NCBI GenBank assembly: GCA_963575645.1 | Contig: OY754470.1 | Span: forward strand, 11,664,501 to 11,728,500 | Reading direction: 5' to 3' | Origin: Xanthostigma xanthostigma | Taxonomy: Eukaryota; Arthropoda; Insecta; Raphidioptera; Raphidiidae | DNA: 64,000 nucleotides | Notes under the pieces: model-generated | Seen by the model: only the letters and a program-made list of their open reading frames with translations | Database searches by the model: none | What the model was told of the DNA's origin: nothing | Part shown: positions 23,345 to 34,699 of the stretch, in pieces | Position numbering within the stretch: position 1 is the first letter of the stretch | Layout of the letters: each line of letters starts with the position of its first letter | Program-made: the position numbers and the translations under genes

Positions 23345-24035
23345 ATGTTTTTGACGTGATAACGTCTTATAAATTGATGAATCACCAATATTATAAATTG
23401 ATAAAACACCGGCTGCATGGACGAAAAAGTTTAACGCATAACGCATAACGCGTAACGTTCCGCCTGACCCTGTGCGTGCTATTTGCTAATTTCTCGCTCA
23501 ATTTAAATCAGATCGGTTTGAAACCAGTTTTAAACGAAAGAGGAGAACATTTTACATAGATTTCGTATAACAGAATTTGCCTAAACAGTTTTTTTATACA
23601 AATTTATATAGAAAAATATTTTATACAAATTTATATAGAAAAATAGCTGTATAAATGCAATGTTGTCTAATGCATGGCGCGACGCGGTCAGTTGTCTTTG
23701 TTTGCCGTACATGGAAATTAGAAGCAAACGTATGTCTTGTCTTAACATGAAAACGGCTGCATTTCTAATGTTTAATTCAATTTTTTTGACATTAGTATAT
23801 TGTGAAATGCAACGCCTTCTAAGTTAAGTATTGGAATAACTAATTATTATTAGAACATACCTAATACTTTGTAAGTTGCAAACGTCACTTTTGACATTTC
23901 TTATCATTCCGACACCAAGGATAAGCGGATTGAAACCAAATTTTGGGAGGTTTAGGTTATGTATTACGGAATACGTTATCACGTAAAACTATCGTCCGTA
24001 AACCGACTTTACAGACAACCAATTTTTTTTTTTAA
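23345..24035 (+). repeat. Family B repeat, copy 2 (long form)
   Basis: Starts GACGTGATAACGTCTTATAA, includes the segments AGCAAACGTATGTCTTGTC, GAAATGCAACGCCTTCTAAG and AAACGAAAGAGGAGAACATT, and ends TTTACAGACAACCAATTTTT. It is closely similar to copy 3 (49.07-49.71 kb). A 25-bp stretch TTTTTATACAAATTTATATAGAAAAAT is duplicated in this copy only. Confidence 0.8.
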
Positions 24036-24285
24036 TATTATATCGTTTGATTATTATTTAAGACAGCAACCATATACACTCCTACTGATCAACAAATTCA
24101 TTAAAACCGGAAGTGGTGTTTCCCGCTGTCGGATCAGGTTCTCGCAGGGTTGCTTAATCAAGTGATTAAAGTCACTATACTCGTATGTACTATCTTTTCT
24201 GAAGGTTTCGTGCTCTGTAAAATCGGAACTGTTTTTTATCGTCATCGCTCCTATATTAGGTATTGCATATTACACTTTGTCACTG

Positions 24286-24877
24286 AAAGAAATAAATATA
24301 GTTTAAAAAAAACTAAAAAACAGGCTTTATATCGAACTAAGAAGTAAAAAATATTTTTTTTTAAATCAATGATGAATAAAAAATACAAGTATTATTGTGA
24401 AAAAAGCGTGGGGCGCTTTGTTTCACATTTTCGTACATCGAGCGCCCCACGCTTTTTTCACAATAATACTTGTATTTTTTATTCATTATTGATTTAAAAA
24501 AAAATGTTTTTACTTCTTAGTTCGATATAAAGCCTGTTTTATAGTTTTTTTTCAACTATATTTATTTTTCACTTTTTAGTTTGATATGAAGCGTGTTTTT
24601 TAGTTTTTTTTAAACTATATTTATTTTCCACTTTTTAGTTCGATTTATTGTCAAAAATTTGCAGAAAAAAAAACAATTTTTTTTCGGCGTGGACGGGATT
24701 AGAACCCACGACCCGTGATTCTGAGAGTTGACGTCAGCGAAGACCCGTGCCTTAGAACGCACGGCTAACCACTGTAGTTACAGTGCTGGCATATTATACT
24801 ACAGTAATAAACCACTTGCTGTAGTCCAAACGGAGGTTACAAACAAACATACATACAACAAACTTACAAGTGAAGTT
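24286..24877 (-). mobile_element. Family E copy 1: tRNA-like head plus long hairpin
   Basis: 24286-24575 is a long palindrome: arms of about 135 bp (TACAAGTATTATTGTGAAAA, GCGTGGGGCGCT and mirrors) around a loop of about 20 bp. To its right is a repeat TTTTAGTTCGATATAAAGC twice, then on the minus strand a tRNA-like block (24683-24780) with GGTTCTAATCCCG as B-box and GGTTAGCCGTGCG near the A-box. The same arrangement in reverse is at 29726-30290. No ORF. Confidence 0.75.
24683..24782 (-). other. tRNA-like block of family E copy 1
   Basis: Minus-strand TGGTTAGCCGTGCG...CTAAGGCACGGG and GTGGGTTCTAATCCCGTCC resemble D-arm and T-arm of a class II (Leu/Ser-like) tRNA with an enlarged middle. The acceptor stem is not convincing. 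Probably a Pol III promoter relic rather than a tRNA gene. Confidence 0.5.
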
Positions 24878-26375
24878 ATCTATGGATCTTAAAAAGAAAA
24901 CTAAAGATCACGTAAGTCTATTTTCTAACAGCCCCTCGAATCTTGTAATAAAAAAATGAAGATTGAGATCATCTGTGGAGCGACTTGTCGTGTATATTGC
25001 AGTGAACGTTTGGATTAATTTTGTACATATTGAGGGGTGATATTCCTGTAAAATTTTTAAAAGATCTATCTAAAGTAAGGAAGGGTCTGGAATTAAATGT
25101 GGGTACCGATTTCAGTGTTCCATCCTTTGACATGTATACCATAAGTCGTATTTTGAATTTGCAGCCAGCCTTGTAATATATATTTTATAGCATAACGTTT
25201 TTACGACATACATGATTTTATATATATGATTATCGCCAAGTTTCCTCGCATACAAGGCACTAAGCAATATATGTATAAAAGAGGGCCAGTTGCAAACGAA
25301 TGATATGTCTTCAACTTGAAAAGCACTTCAGAGGCGTGGATACCGGATAGTGAACATTCTTCCATAAGGTAACATTTGCAGGATTGCTGTTTTTTTTTAA
25401 TTTTACAACATAACTTTTGCCCACTAACGTCGATTTTGCCCAGAAATTCGCTACCATTTTTGCAAACGGAAAAATAACCCAGATTTTAAGTAGGTATGAA
25501 CATTAGTATATTTTATTTTTGTATAGATGGTTTACTGTCTCATTGGCTCATTTAATTCAAAGACGACTGGACTAATTTTAATTAAACTTAGGTAAGTACC
25601 AACACCCAAACTTAAAGTGTAAGCTCATGTCAAAATCAACAGTACCGCAAGAGAATCTGTTGTCAAAATTGACATTCGCGTTAGAGATGAGCTTATTGGT
25701 TACTTTCAGGTAATCGGGTCTTTGGTGACAGCGACTTCCAACTAACAGTGATTTTTAACAACGATCACTAATAAGATTGCGCGCCCAGATAGGTTATGGA
25801 TTTATTCATATTTGTACATTTAAAGAGTCAACACGCATTTCATACTATACTCAGTTTGTTTGTTACTTTACTATATTATTGAATTGGTGACTATAGATAA
25901 AATTGTGCGCAGAGCTTGCTAGATTTAAATTGCGAATGTGCGATATTCTCAAAAGAGCTCATTTTAATTTTATAATAATATATTTTTTAAACTATTTAGT
26001 GAACCTTTCTTAAATCTTGGGTACTTACTGCAGATATATTAAGAAATAATTTAACAAAATGTCATTCATATCTCGATGACTTGAGACACCTGTCATATAC
26101 ATCCTTAAAAGAACCAAAGAGAAAAGTAACATGTAGACTGTAGTACTGAAAGAAGTTCCTTAGAAGTCGCTGTCACTAAAGAACTGGTTAACTGAACGTA
26201 CGCAGCATGGAATAAGAAGTAGTTTTAATGAATATTGTGTTGTCATTGCCGTTACTATGATTAAAAGGTACAATTATTAACAATTAATTACATTTTAATT
26301 CATAAAGTTTGTCATAAATAACCACAGTATATTTTGTTATCGTTTGTTATTTTCTTGTTTTTACCCGACTACACC
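24878..26375. other. Intergenic DNA, nothing recognised
   Basis: No gene or repeat recognised in about 1.5 kb. Confidence 0.4.
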
Positions 26376-26379
26376 GGTA

Positions 26380-26995
26380 ACACGCGTCTTGATCCCCCGA
26401 CAAAATACACCCCTACTTAATGTCCCGCGACAAAATATCATCTTGACTAAATATCCGGCGGGCAAAATATCTCCCGACATAATGACCCTGAATAAATATT
26501 TTGGTGATTTGATAACCCCATGAAACTGTCTATTGCTCTAGGACAGTTGAAGAAATCATTTCCAAACAACTGGTCGGCAAGCTAGATATAATTTGGTAAA
26601 ATTTTACTGAATGGACGATTTCGATTATGGCGAATTTTGAAACGCCGGCAACTATCTATTACTATATAGGACAGTTGAAGAACTGATTTTCCTTTGAAAC
26701 ATACTTTTTTTTAAAGCAATTACGGGGTCGTGTCGATGCTAATCAGTATTTGGTAAAATTCTACTGAATGGGCACATGCGAAAAAGATAACGGAGTATGC
26801 GAATTGTTTCGCAGTGAAACGGGAAGGGGGAAAGTGTGAGTGCCTAAAAAAACAATTCCGATGTAAACGATAACGGGGTATGCGAATTGTTTCGTAGTGA
26901 AACGGGAAGGGGGAAAGGGAGAGTTTCTAAAAAAACAATTCCGGGGTGAACGATAACGGGGTATGCGAATTGTTTCGTAGTGAAACGGGAAATAA
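26380..26995 (+). repeat. 83-bp minisatellite, second locus
   Basis: Units containing AACGGGGTATGCGAATTGTTTC repeat at 26791, 26874 and 26957, exactly 83 bp apart, with GTGAAACGGGAAGGGGGAAA and AACAATTCCGGGGTGAACG. This is the reverse of the 83-bp unit at 13521-13740. Upstream, 26380-26500 has degenerate CCCGACAAAATATC phrases matching the GACAATATCCCC part of the first locus. Confidence 0.85.
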
Positions 26996-26999
26996 AATA

Positions 27000-27640
27000 A
27001 AATTAAATAAATTAATAAGATTACGTTGTTATAATAACGTAATTTTATTAATGAAAATATATGACGATTAATTTTATTTCTATCAAAATGTGATTAATAA
27101 TGTTGAATATTTGTCGAATGTAATTATTATATCATGTTTGAATTTTCAGTATGCCCTTATAACTATACCTTATTGTATAATATATATAATATATAATCTA
27201 GTTTTGAATTACAGAATAAGTATAGAAATTGCCAGAAGTGCACTGATTTTTCGCAAAATTAGCGCCTTCTGGCGGCTCTTTATCTTCCACCTAGCCTTCT
27301 GGCAATTTTTTCCCTACTTACTTGTACTATCTCCTATTATTCTGCAAATTTTCAGCTCTGCACCGAGTCACCCATTTTCCCCGTAGCCAGCTCTCCGTCT
27401 ATAAACATTTTCCGTTAAATCTAAATATTAGCAACCAAATCACCGTTAGTGAAAAATCGCTCACCTCTAATTCGCACGGCGGCAAAATAACGAAAAACAG
27501 GTATATAGTATTAAAACATTCTGGCGTACTCCAAGAAAGATTATAAATCGTTTACGCCACTGCACTGTGTCTATGTGTACACCTATATGGCGTCCGGTGT
27601 CATATAAAACCAACCGAGACATAAATTACGGCTATAGCAC
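27000..27640. other. Intergenic DNA, no gene recognised
   Basis: A 98-codon frame at 27090-27386 is hydrophobic and Ile/Tyr-rich, as expected from AT-rich sequence. No signal peptide plus domain pattern supports it. The word GCCTTCTGGC recurs at 27264 and 27293. Confidence 0.35.
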
Positions 27641-27779
27641 AGTGCCAATTATGCCATAAAATATATAATGCCTGTAAATATACAGTGCGGCAGTCGTAAA
27701 AGCATGTGTTGTCGGTTTATGCTCGGCGTGTACACCTCTCAGACCGGCTCTCACTCCTTGCTGACGCAAAACTGACTCA

Positions 27780-28010
27780 CTGGATACGTACTTATGCTGA
27801 CATCGTAACGTAGGGGTGAACATAAAAACCTTAACTGGGTCTGACCACGTATTTATACTGGTGTTTTCCGACAGGGATGGACACAGAAACTTCGTCTGGG
27901 TTTGTCTCAGTGACTTATTGTCGGTCGGTTTAAATGAAAGCCAAAACATGTCAGATTACTCTTCCTAAACGGAGTGAACACAAAAACCTTAATTTGATCT
28001 ATCAAACTGC
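27780..28010 (+). repeat. Degenerate tandem phrases GTGAACATAAAAACCTTAA
   Basis: GGGGTGAACATAAAAACCTT..CTGGGTCTG (27811), GGATGGACACAGAAACTTCG..CTGGGTTTG (27874) and GGAGTGAACACAAAAACCTT..TTTGATCTA (27971) are three drifted copies spaced 63 and 97 bp. Confidence 0.55.
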
Positions 28011-28699
28011 GGATATTGTTCGCAACGACCGAATCTGCAGGAAAAATCAGCCTTCACGCAAGTGAATCCGCCTGCGAAGGTTTAAAATAAAAATAAATTA
28101 TCATCAATTGGATATAGTAAATATTGATTTGCATCGTAACTCAATGGGATATTAAGCTGTATCTGTATTATAATGAATCTCTTTTGATTTGTGAAGATCG
28201 CTATTATTCACATTAAGATTTATTTGACATGAATTGTTAGTATAAATTTTATGTGTACCACGTGCATTAATAGGATATTAATAAATTTACAATATCGTAT
28301 AATTTATTGCTATAATAAACAAATAAATGCCCGAGATTTCATAGATTCACGATCATTTTTGTAAGCATAACTGCAATTTTATGTTGTACTTGCATAACAT
28401 TTTCTTGAAGAGCGATAAATTATTTTAATAAAACAGCGACGTTGTCTGTCTGCAGTAGCGTAACATAATGTTTTACAAAATGAATATATACATAATATAA
28501 TGTATGTCATTCTTAAATCGTTTCCAAAAATCAAAAAGATGTAAAATAATAATTACTAGTGTGACCTGAGCGAATTATTCGCACTAAATAAGTATAATAA
28601 TTATCACTTTACAAAATTATTTTTTAAATATGATTGCAGGTATTCAATTCGTTTCTTATTTTGCACACTGCTTATAACGTTCTTCTTTTTGTTGTATTA

Positions 28700-28975
28700 C
28701 AATATGAAACTCAGATGACAGATTTTACTAAAATTTCCATATAGAGGCGCAAGTAGCAAAAGCGTTGAGCTAAGCCGTCAGATGGCATCATGCAGCATTG
28801 CTGTGACGTTGTTCAGCGTTGCTCGCTGTTTCAAAATTAAAGCCGTCAGATGGCAGTATGCAGTATTGTGTCTGTTGTATCACAATATGAATGTCAGATG
28901 ACAGATCGAAGTGTTAACGTTGTTTCAAAATTAAAGCCGTCAGATGGCAGACGTTGTTCAGCGTTGCTGTATTTT
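28700..28975 (+). repeat. Cluster of GCCGTCAGATGGCAG repeats
   Basis: AAGCCGTCAGATGGCA occurs at about 28772, 28839 and 28935, with TTCAGCGTTGCT.. and TATCACAATATGAATGTCAGATGACAG interleaved. These are three drifted, partly rearranged tandem units of 70-95 bp. Confidence 0.65.
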
Positions 28976-28999
28976 AATTAATTTACAAAAACAAAAGCA

Positions 29000-29725
29000 A
29001 TAACAAATTTTTTAGTTGTCGATGTCAGTAGAGCAAGCAATTATCTGTAAAATGATATATAATTTATGTGGAGAAATTGTGAGGTCTTTTCTAAAAAGGG
29101 AGGCAAACATCTTTAACCTTAGCGTATTAATATATATGATTTTACATAAACAAAGATTTAATGAAAAGTAAAATTTTATTTTTTTTTTGCAAGTTTCCAC
29201 GAAGTCATAACCAGGAGAACCAGGTCGAGCGTAGTGGTGGACCGATATCACTGTCGCATGAACCAATATGGCGTCAACAACTGGGTAACGCATACACGTT
29301 CATGGCTTACATGTGTGTAGTGTCTGTGAAGTTAAACAACTTTTGTTACTATGGCGAAAACAGATGGCAACACATCAAGCATAGGAAGATCTCCTGGTTA
29401 AAAAATATGTTTCAATGTAAGTTACAAGATATAAATTAAAAAAAAAAATTATACCAGGAACTGTCAAAGTTATTTGGACCTTGAGCTAATACATATTTTC
29501 AGTTTATTTATTCTTATCAATAGTTGTAAATCTAAACGATACTTTCATTAGTTCTCGAATCAGTACTTACGAGGAATTGGGTGTCTAATAAACTTAATAC
29601 CAATGAAGAGGCCCTATAAACAATGATATTTCTATAAGCTCAGCTGTCCTCAACTAGTTGAGAATAAAAAAAAACTAATAATCAAGTATCCGAATAGGTA
29701 TTTATTTTTACACGCTTTATATTAG
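29000..29725. other. Intergenic DNA with one unassigned open patch
   Basis: The 29161-29439 frame includes PRSHNQENQVERSGGP and the opposite strand has an equally long frame. Neither has a recognisable domain, so I do not call a gene. Confidence 0.3.
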
Positions 29726-30290
29726 TTTCACTTGTAAGTTTGTATGTATGTAAGTATGTATGTTTGTAAACTCGTTTGGACTACAGCAAGTGGTTTATAT
29801 AGTGGTATAATATGCCAGCACTGTAAGTACACTGGCTAGCCGTGCGGTCTAAGGCACGGGTCTTCGCTGACGTCAACTCTCGGAATCACGGGTCGTGGGT
29901 TCTAATCCCGTCCACGCGGAAAAAAAATGTTTTTTTTTCGGCAAATTCTTGACAATAAATCGAACTAAAAAGTGGAAAATAAATGTAGTTTAAAAAAAAC
30001 TAAAAAACACGCTTTATATCGAACTAAACAGTAAAAAATAATATTTTTGAAAATAAGCTTAAAACAATAATGAATAAAAAATACAAGTATTATTGTGAAA
30101 AAAGCGTGGGGCGCTCGATGTACGAAAATGTGGAACAAAGCGCATCACGCTTTTTTCATAATAATACTTGTATTTTTTATTCATTATTGTTTTAAGCTTA
30201 TTTTCAAAAAAAATATTTTTTACTGTTTAGTTCGATATAAAGCGTGTTTTTTAGTTTTTTAAACTATATTTTTAAATATAATAAAGAATT
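29726..30290 (+). mobile_element. Family E copy 2 (inverted relative to copy 1)
   Basis: Begins near CACTTGTAAGTTTGTATGTA, runs through TTTGGACTACAGCAAGTGGT, the tRNA-like block (29830-29925, GGTTCTAATCCCG) and then a palindrome 29978-30290 with arms of about 140 bp carrying TACAAGTATTATTGTGAAAA. Copies 1 and 2 face each other across about 4.85 kb. Confidence 0.75.
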
Positions 30291-30880
30291 AGCGGCGTAA
30301 TTTGTTTGCTTTGTTTCAGTAACTCTTTCATTTCTATAAAAAAATAAAACGTCTTTAGGTAATAAATTTAATATTGACAGTTATTGTCTCGACTTCTTGA
30401 ATCTAATAAATTTATGTCATTTTGAAACAATTCCAACAATTTCAGTATAATAAATAATTCACGTTCAGTTGGCTGATTTATTTGGCGAGCCGATCGACGG
30501 CGGTGAATCGTGAATCAAACGGGAATGCAATACAAATGAAATAATCGCAAGTAATCGCTGAATAGACTAAAACCATACCTACATAGTATCATGCTAGGCT
30601 AGTGCAATTTAAAATGCACAAAAATTTAAATTAAATGCCTTTTATAGATCTATTTTGTAAACGTCCCCAATAAAACTTTTTTATGATTGGCAAAGCCAAA
30701 TGTACACAAACCACCAGGTTTGAGTGTATGATAAAAAAACAATTCTTGTGGTTGGTCATTTATTAGGACTCTCTACCAGTAAGATACTTGATATCCACAC
30801 GAGCAACAGTATGATCTTAGCAAATTAGATTCGAGATATCTTTTTCAAAAAATTCTAAAATACCCTTTTTGTTGTCTTTA
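30291..30880. other. Intergenic DNA, nothing recognised
   Basis: No gene or shared repeat recognised. Confidence 0.4.
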
Positions 30881-30884
30881 TGTT

Positions 30885-31145
30885 TAAACAAAAAGAAACA
30901 GAAACGGCGGGATCGATTTTGATAAAATTTCGTTCGGATCATATGCTTCGCTTGGCAACCTAACAGTCAATAATACTTTTCATTCGCGAAATTTCGTGGA
31001 ATATATCCCACTTTTTTGTATTTTTTTTTTTAAACAAAGAAACGACTGGATCGATTTGGATAATTTTTTTTTGATCATACTGACGTTAATGCGCCTTAAT
31101 TGGCAAGTCGATATCATTTTTATTTGCGAAATTTCGTACGAGATA
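30885..31145 (+). repeat. Two-copy tandem repeat, ~130-bp unit
   Basis: AAACAAAAAGAAACAGAAACGGCGGGATCG ... TTTCATTCGCGAAATTTCGT (30888-31000) is repeated as AAACAAAGAAACGACTGGAT ... TTTTATTTGCGAAATTTCGT (31033-31138) with clear divergence. Confidence 0.6.
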
Positions 31146-31232
31146 GTAATAACCACTTACGTACGTATACGTATACAATCCTACACACACCCATGCACAT
31201 ACACTGCAGAGACAATGTACAGACGGTCAGAC

Positions 31233-31234
<2 letters not shown>

Positions 31235-31275
<41 letters not shown>
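31235..31275 (+). repeat. (AG)n microsatellite
   Basis: About 19 uninterrupted AG units. It creates the artefactual RERERE-type open frames seen here on the plus strand. Confidence 0.97.
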
Positions 31276-31277
<2 letters not shown>

Positions 31278-31477
31278 CTTACAGAAACACATCTATGGGG
31301 GTAGGAAAAGGATAAGTCAATACAACACAATATGATTAGGCAAATACAGACACATACTTAAAAAAATTCATTAATTAAATAAAAAGTGTTCTCGAATAAA
31401 AATAATTTAAGTTTCCGTTTAAATTGGAATTCGGATGGACTAATGCATTATAACATTTCACATATTGTTAGTAAGCA

Positions 31478-32246
31478 CTAATGCGATGCAATTCTAATCT
31501 GTGTCGTTGAAGGTGTAGATCGTCCATGCCTCGTGTTGCGACAAAGTATGTCGCTATTTTTTATAAACAAATGCTGATAATTAAAAACAAAAGTATCACA
31601 TTCATAAATATTGAGGGAAGGTAATGTTAATATTTCGTTCGATTTAAATAACGGTAAGGCCGATTGGAAGTCATTAATCGTAGAATTCTTTTTTGAATTA
31701 TAAGAGTTCTGTTTAAAATTGACGGCCCACCCTAAAAAATAATTTCGTAAGTGAACACAGGTTAGATGTAACAATAACAAATTAATTTTAAAAATTTGAT
31801 GTCGGCAAATGATCGAGTTCTAATAATTAAATAGCATGTGTTATTTAGTTTACTGGTGATATATTACCCATGACAATGCCAATCTAGGTCAAATGAGATA
31901 TTTAAGCTCAGAAATTTGTAGTTTTAACATTACAAATAGATTTGTTGTTAAGAGTTATATGTAAAGAGTGTTCAAGTTTATTTTGTGGTGTATGGATTAG
32001 CACGGTTTTATTACAATTTAAAAGAAGACCATTTTCAGAGCACCAGTTACTCATTATTGTCACACCTTGTCGTATATCTGTTAAGATCTTTTATTTATCT
32101 TTACCGGTAAATAAATGACTTGTATCGTCGGCATATAGTGTGATAAAACTATTAGTAGAATCGTGAGGCAAATCGTTAATAAAGATCAAGAATATTGGTG
32201 ATCCTAGAATAGAGCCTTGTGGTACTCCGTATTGTTGTTAACACTG
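31478..32246 (-). pseudogene. LINE reverse-transcriptase fragment (CR1/Jockey-like)
   Basis: On the minus strand from about 32246: [20 protein letters not shown], then [12 protein letters not shown], which are RT motifs preceding and including the YxDD catalytic box. They are followed by frame breaks and QGVTIMSNWCSENGLLLN (about 32080-32030), then an open stretch 31780-31478 with LPSLNIYECDTFVF and NTRHGRSTP, the C-terminal part of the same protein. A stop follows FTGKDK, so at least one frameshift or stop separates RT from the C-terminus. The endonuclease and upstream fingers are absent. This is a 5'-truncated dead copy, in the same orientation as the two other LINE tails in the window. Confidence 0.8.
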
Positions 32247-33284
32247 TCAGATATGGAATTGGGTCTAATTGAAACGCTTACATACGATTTAAAGTTTAAT
32301 CGCAGGTCCGTTTACGCCAATTTTATTAAGCTTAAATAAAGTTCAGACGCTAAATCTCACGGACTGCAATATAAAGGGGCACATGAATGCCAAATTTCAT
32401 GCTTTCATCATAAAGTGCACAATACTGCACATATTTTTGGTCTTATCTGCCCCACTATAAGCGTAATTCAGCTCTAGTGCGCAAAGCGTTAATAGAGAAC
32501 ATACCGTTGGTGATGGCTGCAAAGATATTATAGATTTGAAACACTCGGTTATTACAAGAGTAAATGAATTTTATTATAATATACTAAATTCTGCTCCGAA
32601 TATATACTCGAGTGAACGTTGAACTTGTTGATAGATCGATCCATGTTAATGTTAGTTTTGACAGGAACTCATTTTAATCCGAGAAAAGTGATCGACGGGT
32701 ATTGGTTGAAAGTTTTATCAAATTCGATCCAACCATCTTTGAGTGATTTTGATTCAAACGGACAGACTACTATATATTTATTGATTATAAATGAGTTTAT
32801 TTGTTATAAGGTAGGTATGTCACTTTGACATTTGATAATGAATTTACCCGTCATATAAAACCGTATCGTTTTATATCGCCATAACGATCGACATTTACAA
32901 TGGAAATAAAGCATTAGATCTTACAGAAGACACGTCATGGCGTTCACTTACTCTCGAGCAAGGCAGTAGCAACAGTTTATCGCTTAGCTTGTGTCTATCT
33001 GTTTTACAACTGAATACAGTATATTATGTATGTCAATGAATTGCATCAGAACTGTCCCATGTCCATAAATTCTATTGTTATAATCGAAGAATTATTTTTC
33101 TTTCAACCAAACCTATTTATCACTTTAGTTTATCATCATTAATACCAGATTAAGAAAGGATTTTAGTCTAATATATTATATTATATAATATTATGTGAAG
33201 TCGCAAGTAAATACATAAAATGGTAATATGATATAATATTCTATGTTCGTGCAAACAAATTGATAGATAATTCAAAGGTAATCA
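32247..33284. other. Intergenic DNA, no gene recognised
   Basis: Stop-rich. A 69-codon frame at 32619-32828 has no motif. Part of 32250-32480 may be LINE-derived but no frame is legible. Confidence 0.35.
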
Positions 33285-33405
33285 AGGACCAGGCCGTGCA
33301 ATTAATTATTTATTAATCGTTGTTTTGACTAGTATTTAGAACCTTGCTAAAGACTAAATACTAGTCGAAACGTCGGTTAATAAATAATTAATTACACGGC
33401 CTTGT
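33285..33405 (+). repeat. Palindromic repeat with hammerhead-like core (c)
   Basis: Left arm AAGGACCAGGCCGTGCAATTA and right arm TAATTACACGGCCTTGTT are inverted copies, and the inner TGACTAGTATTTAG / CTAAATACTAGTC continue the pairing almost to the centre. Confidence 0.85.
33335..33382 (+). ncRNA. Hammerhead-ribozyme-like core (c)
   Basis: Plus strand: stem I AACC, TTGCTAAA, stem II GACTA-AATAC-TAGTC, GAAACGTC, stem I partner GGTT, then AATAAAT. The GAAACGTC half is perfect. The other catalytic box is degraded. Confidence 0.4.
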
Positions 33406-33409
33406 TATG

Positions 33410-34080
33410 TTTGAATAATATTTATCAAGTAAATGTTTTTTCTTTCATTTTGTCCTAGGTTTGCTGGAATTTTCACAAATAGGGGAACGCGTTTTCAAAA
33501 TGTTTGTTTCCCTGTACCCGTATCATTCTAACGACTACACTGAATTTAATTAAATACTCTATCTAGGGTTCAAATATAATTCTGATCAACTTTAACACAA
33601 GCAAAGAAAATTTTAAATAATTAGATTTGATATCTAGAAAAAGTGTCTTACTTTTCGAAGTGTTCCTATATCAAAAATAGAGGTTTTCCTTGACATTGTA
33701 CTTCGTTATCAGAGTCAGGTCATATTTTAAAACCGCCAAAATAGTCTGGGATCTTTATTTCTAGAATATATAAATGTTAAAATGAAATATTAAAATAAAT
33801 CAAGTTGCCTAAAACATATTTTTTTGGTTTATTTTTTGTAAACATCATATGCTGCGCAAAAGCAAAATAACCACAAACGCTCTACCAGCCTTGCGATTCC
33901 AGATTCACCCATTTATAAAATAATGTTTTTTTTTTTTTTTTTATTTCAACTTGCCTAAAATACATACCCTAAATTCGTCGTCAGCTCTTCGGTTATTAGT
34001 TGTACATAGTGACACAAGGCATAGTTAATGGTTATACATAAGTAACAAAGAGTGACCGGTGCATCGCTATATGTCACATT
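33410..34080. other. Intergenic DNA; T-run at 33924-33943
   Basis: No gene. A T homopolymer of about 19 bases precedes an AT-rich stretch. Confidence 0.4.
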
Positions 34081-34084
34081 AATC

Positions 34085-34436
34085 TATATTTATACTAATA
34101 TATAAATCAGAAGAGTTTGTCTGTTTGTTTGTTTGGTTCAACGCGCTAATCTCAGGACCTACTGGTTCGAATTAATTTTTTTTTGGTTGGATAAACCATT
34201 TATCGAGGAAGGCTATAGGCTATATAATATCACGCTACGACCAATAGGAGCGGAGCTTCAATGAAAAATGTATCTTATTTGTCCGCCCGACAAAAACTTT
34301 TGAACGGTAACTCTGATTATCATGAAATTCGTACACAACATTCATCTCGGTAAACTAAGATGAATATGCATACTCATGTCCCTCCCCCCATTCGTTTTTT
34401 TGCACCCGGCTGAACCGGGCGGGACCACTAGTATAA
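34085..34436 (+). mobile_element. Helitron-like non-autonomous element
   Basis: Starts near TATACTAATATATAAATCAG with a TTTGTCTGTTTGTTTGTTTG run and ends with a hairpin CACCCGGCTGAACCGGGCGG then CCACTAGTATA. Internal phrases (GGTTGGATAAACCATTTATC, AACGGTAACTCTGATTATCA) are typical of lepidopteran Helitron derivatives. No replicase ORF. Confidence 0.65.
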
Positions 34437-34449
34437 AATATATTAAATG

Positions 34450-34690
34450 CATTTGGAAAGAATTCCGTGGCATAAGGATCAAAGCAAAGTAATACTAAAC
34501 TTTTTAAACTTGCATTTATTTCTGACGTTTCTTCAGAGTTTGGAAACGTACCAAAACGTCAGTAATAAATACAAGTTTAAAGAGTTCAGTATTACTTTAT
34601 TTTCGAGCCGTATGCCACGGAATACTTTCCAAATACCTCTCATTAACTTCAATGGATCACAATTAGGTACTCTATTTATTGAATAGAGTC
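34450..34690. repeat. Hairpin MITE, copy 1 (TTTGGAAAGAATTCCGTGGC ends)
   Basis: Arms TTGGAAAGAATTCCGTGGCA and TGCCACGGAATACTTTCCAA surround TTTTTAAACTTGCATTTAT and its mirror. The centre has a damaged hammerhead-like core (minus strand ACTCTGAAG joined directly to AAACGTCAGA, lacking stem II). The same family is intact at 44683-45000. Confidence 0.75.
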
Positions 34691-34699
34691 AAATTAATA

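Noticed and set aside
24683-24782. Functional tRNA gene
   Set aside because: The acceptor and anticodon arms do not fold convincingly and the block is part of a two-copy repeat.
31100-31315. Open frames ending in alternating Arg-Glu
   Set aside because: Produced by the (AG)n microsatellite.
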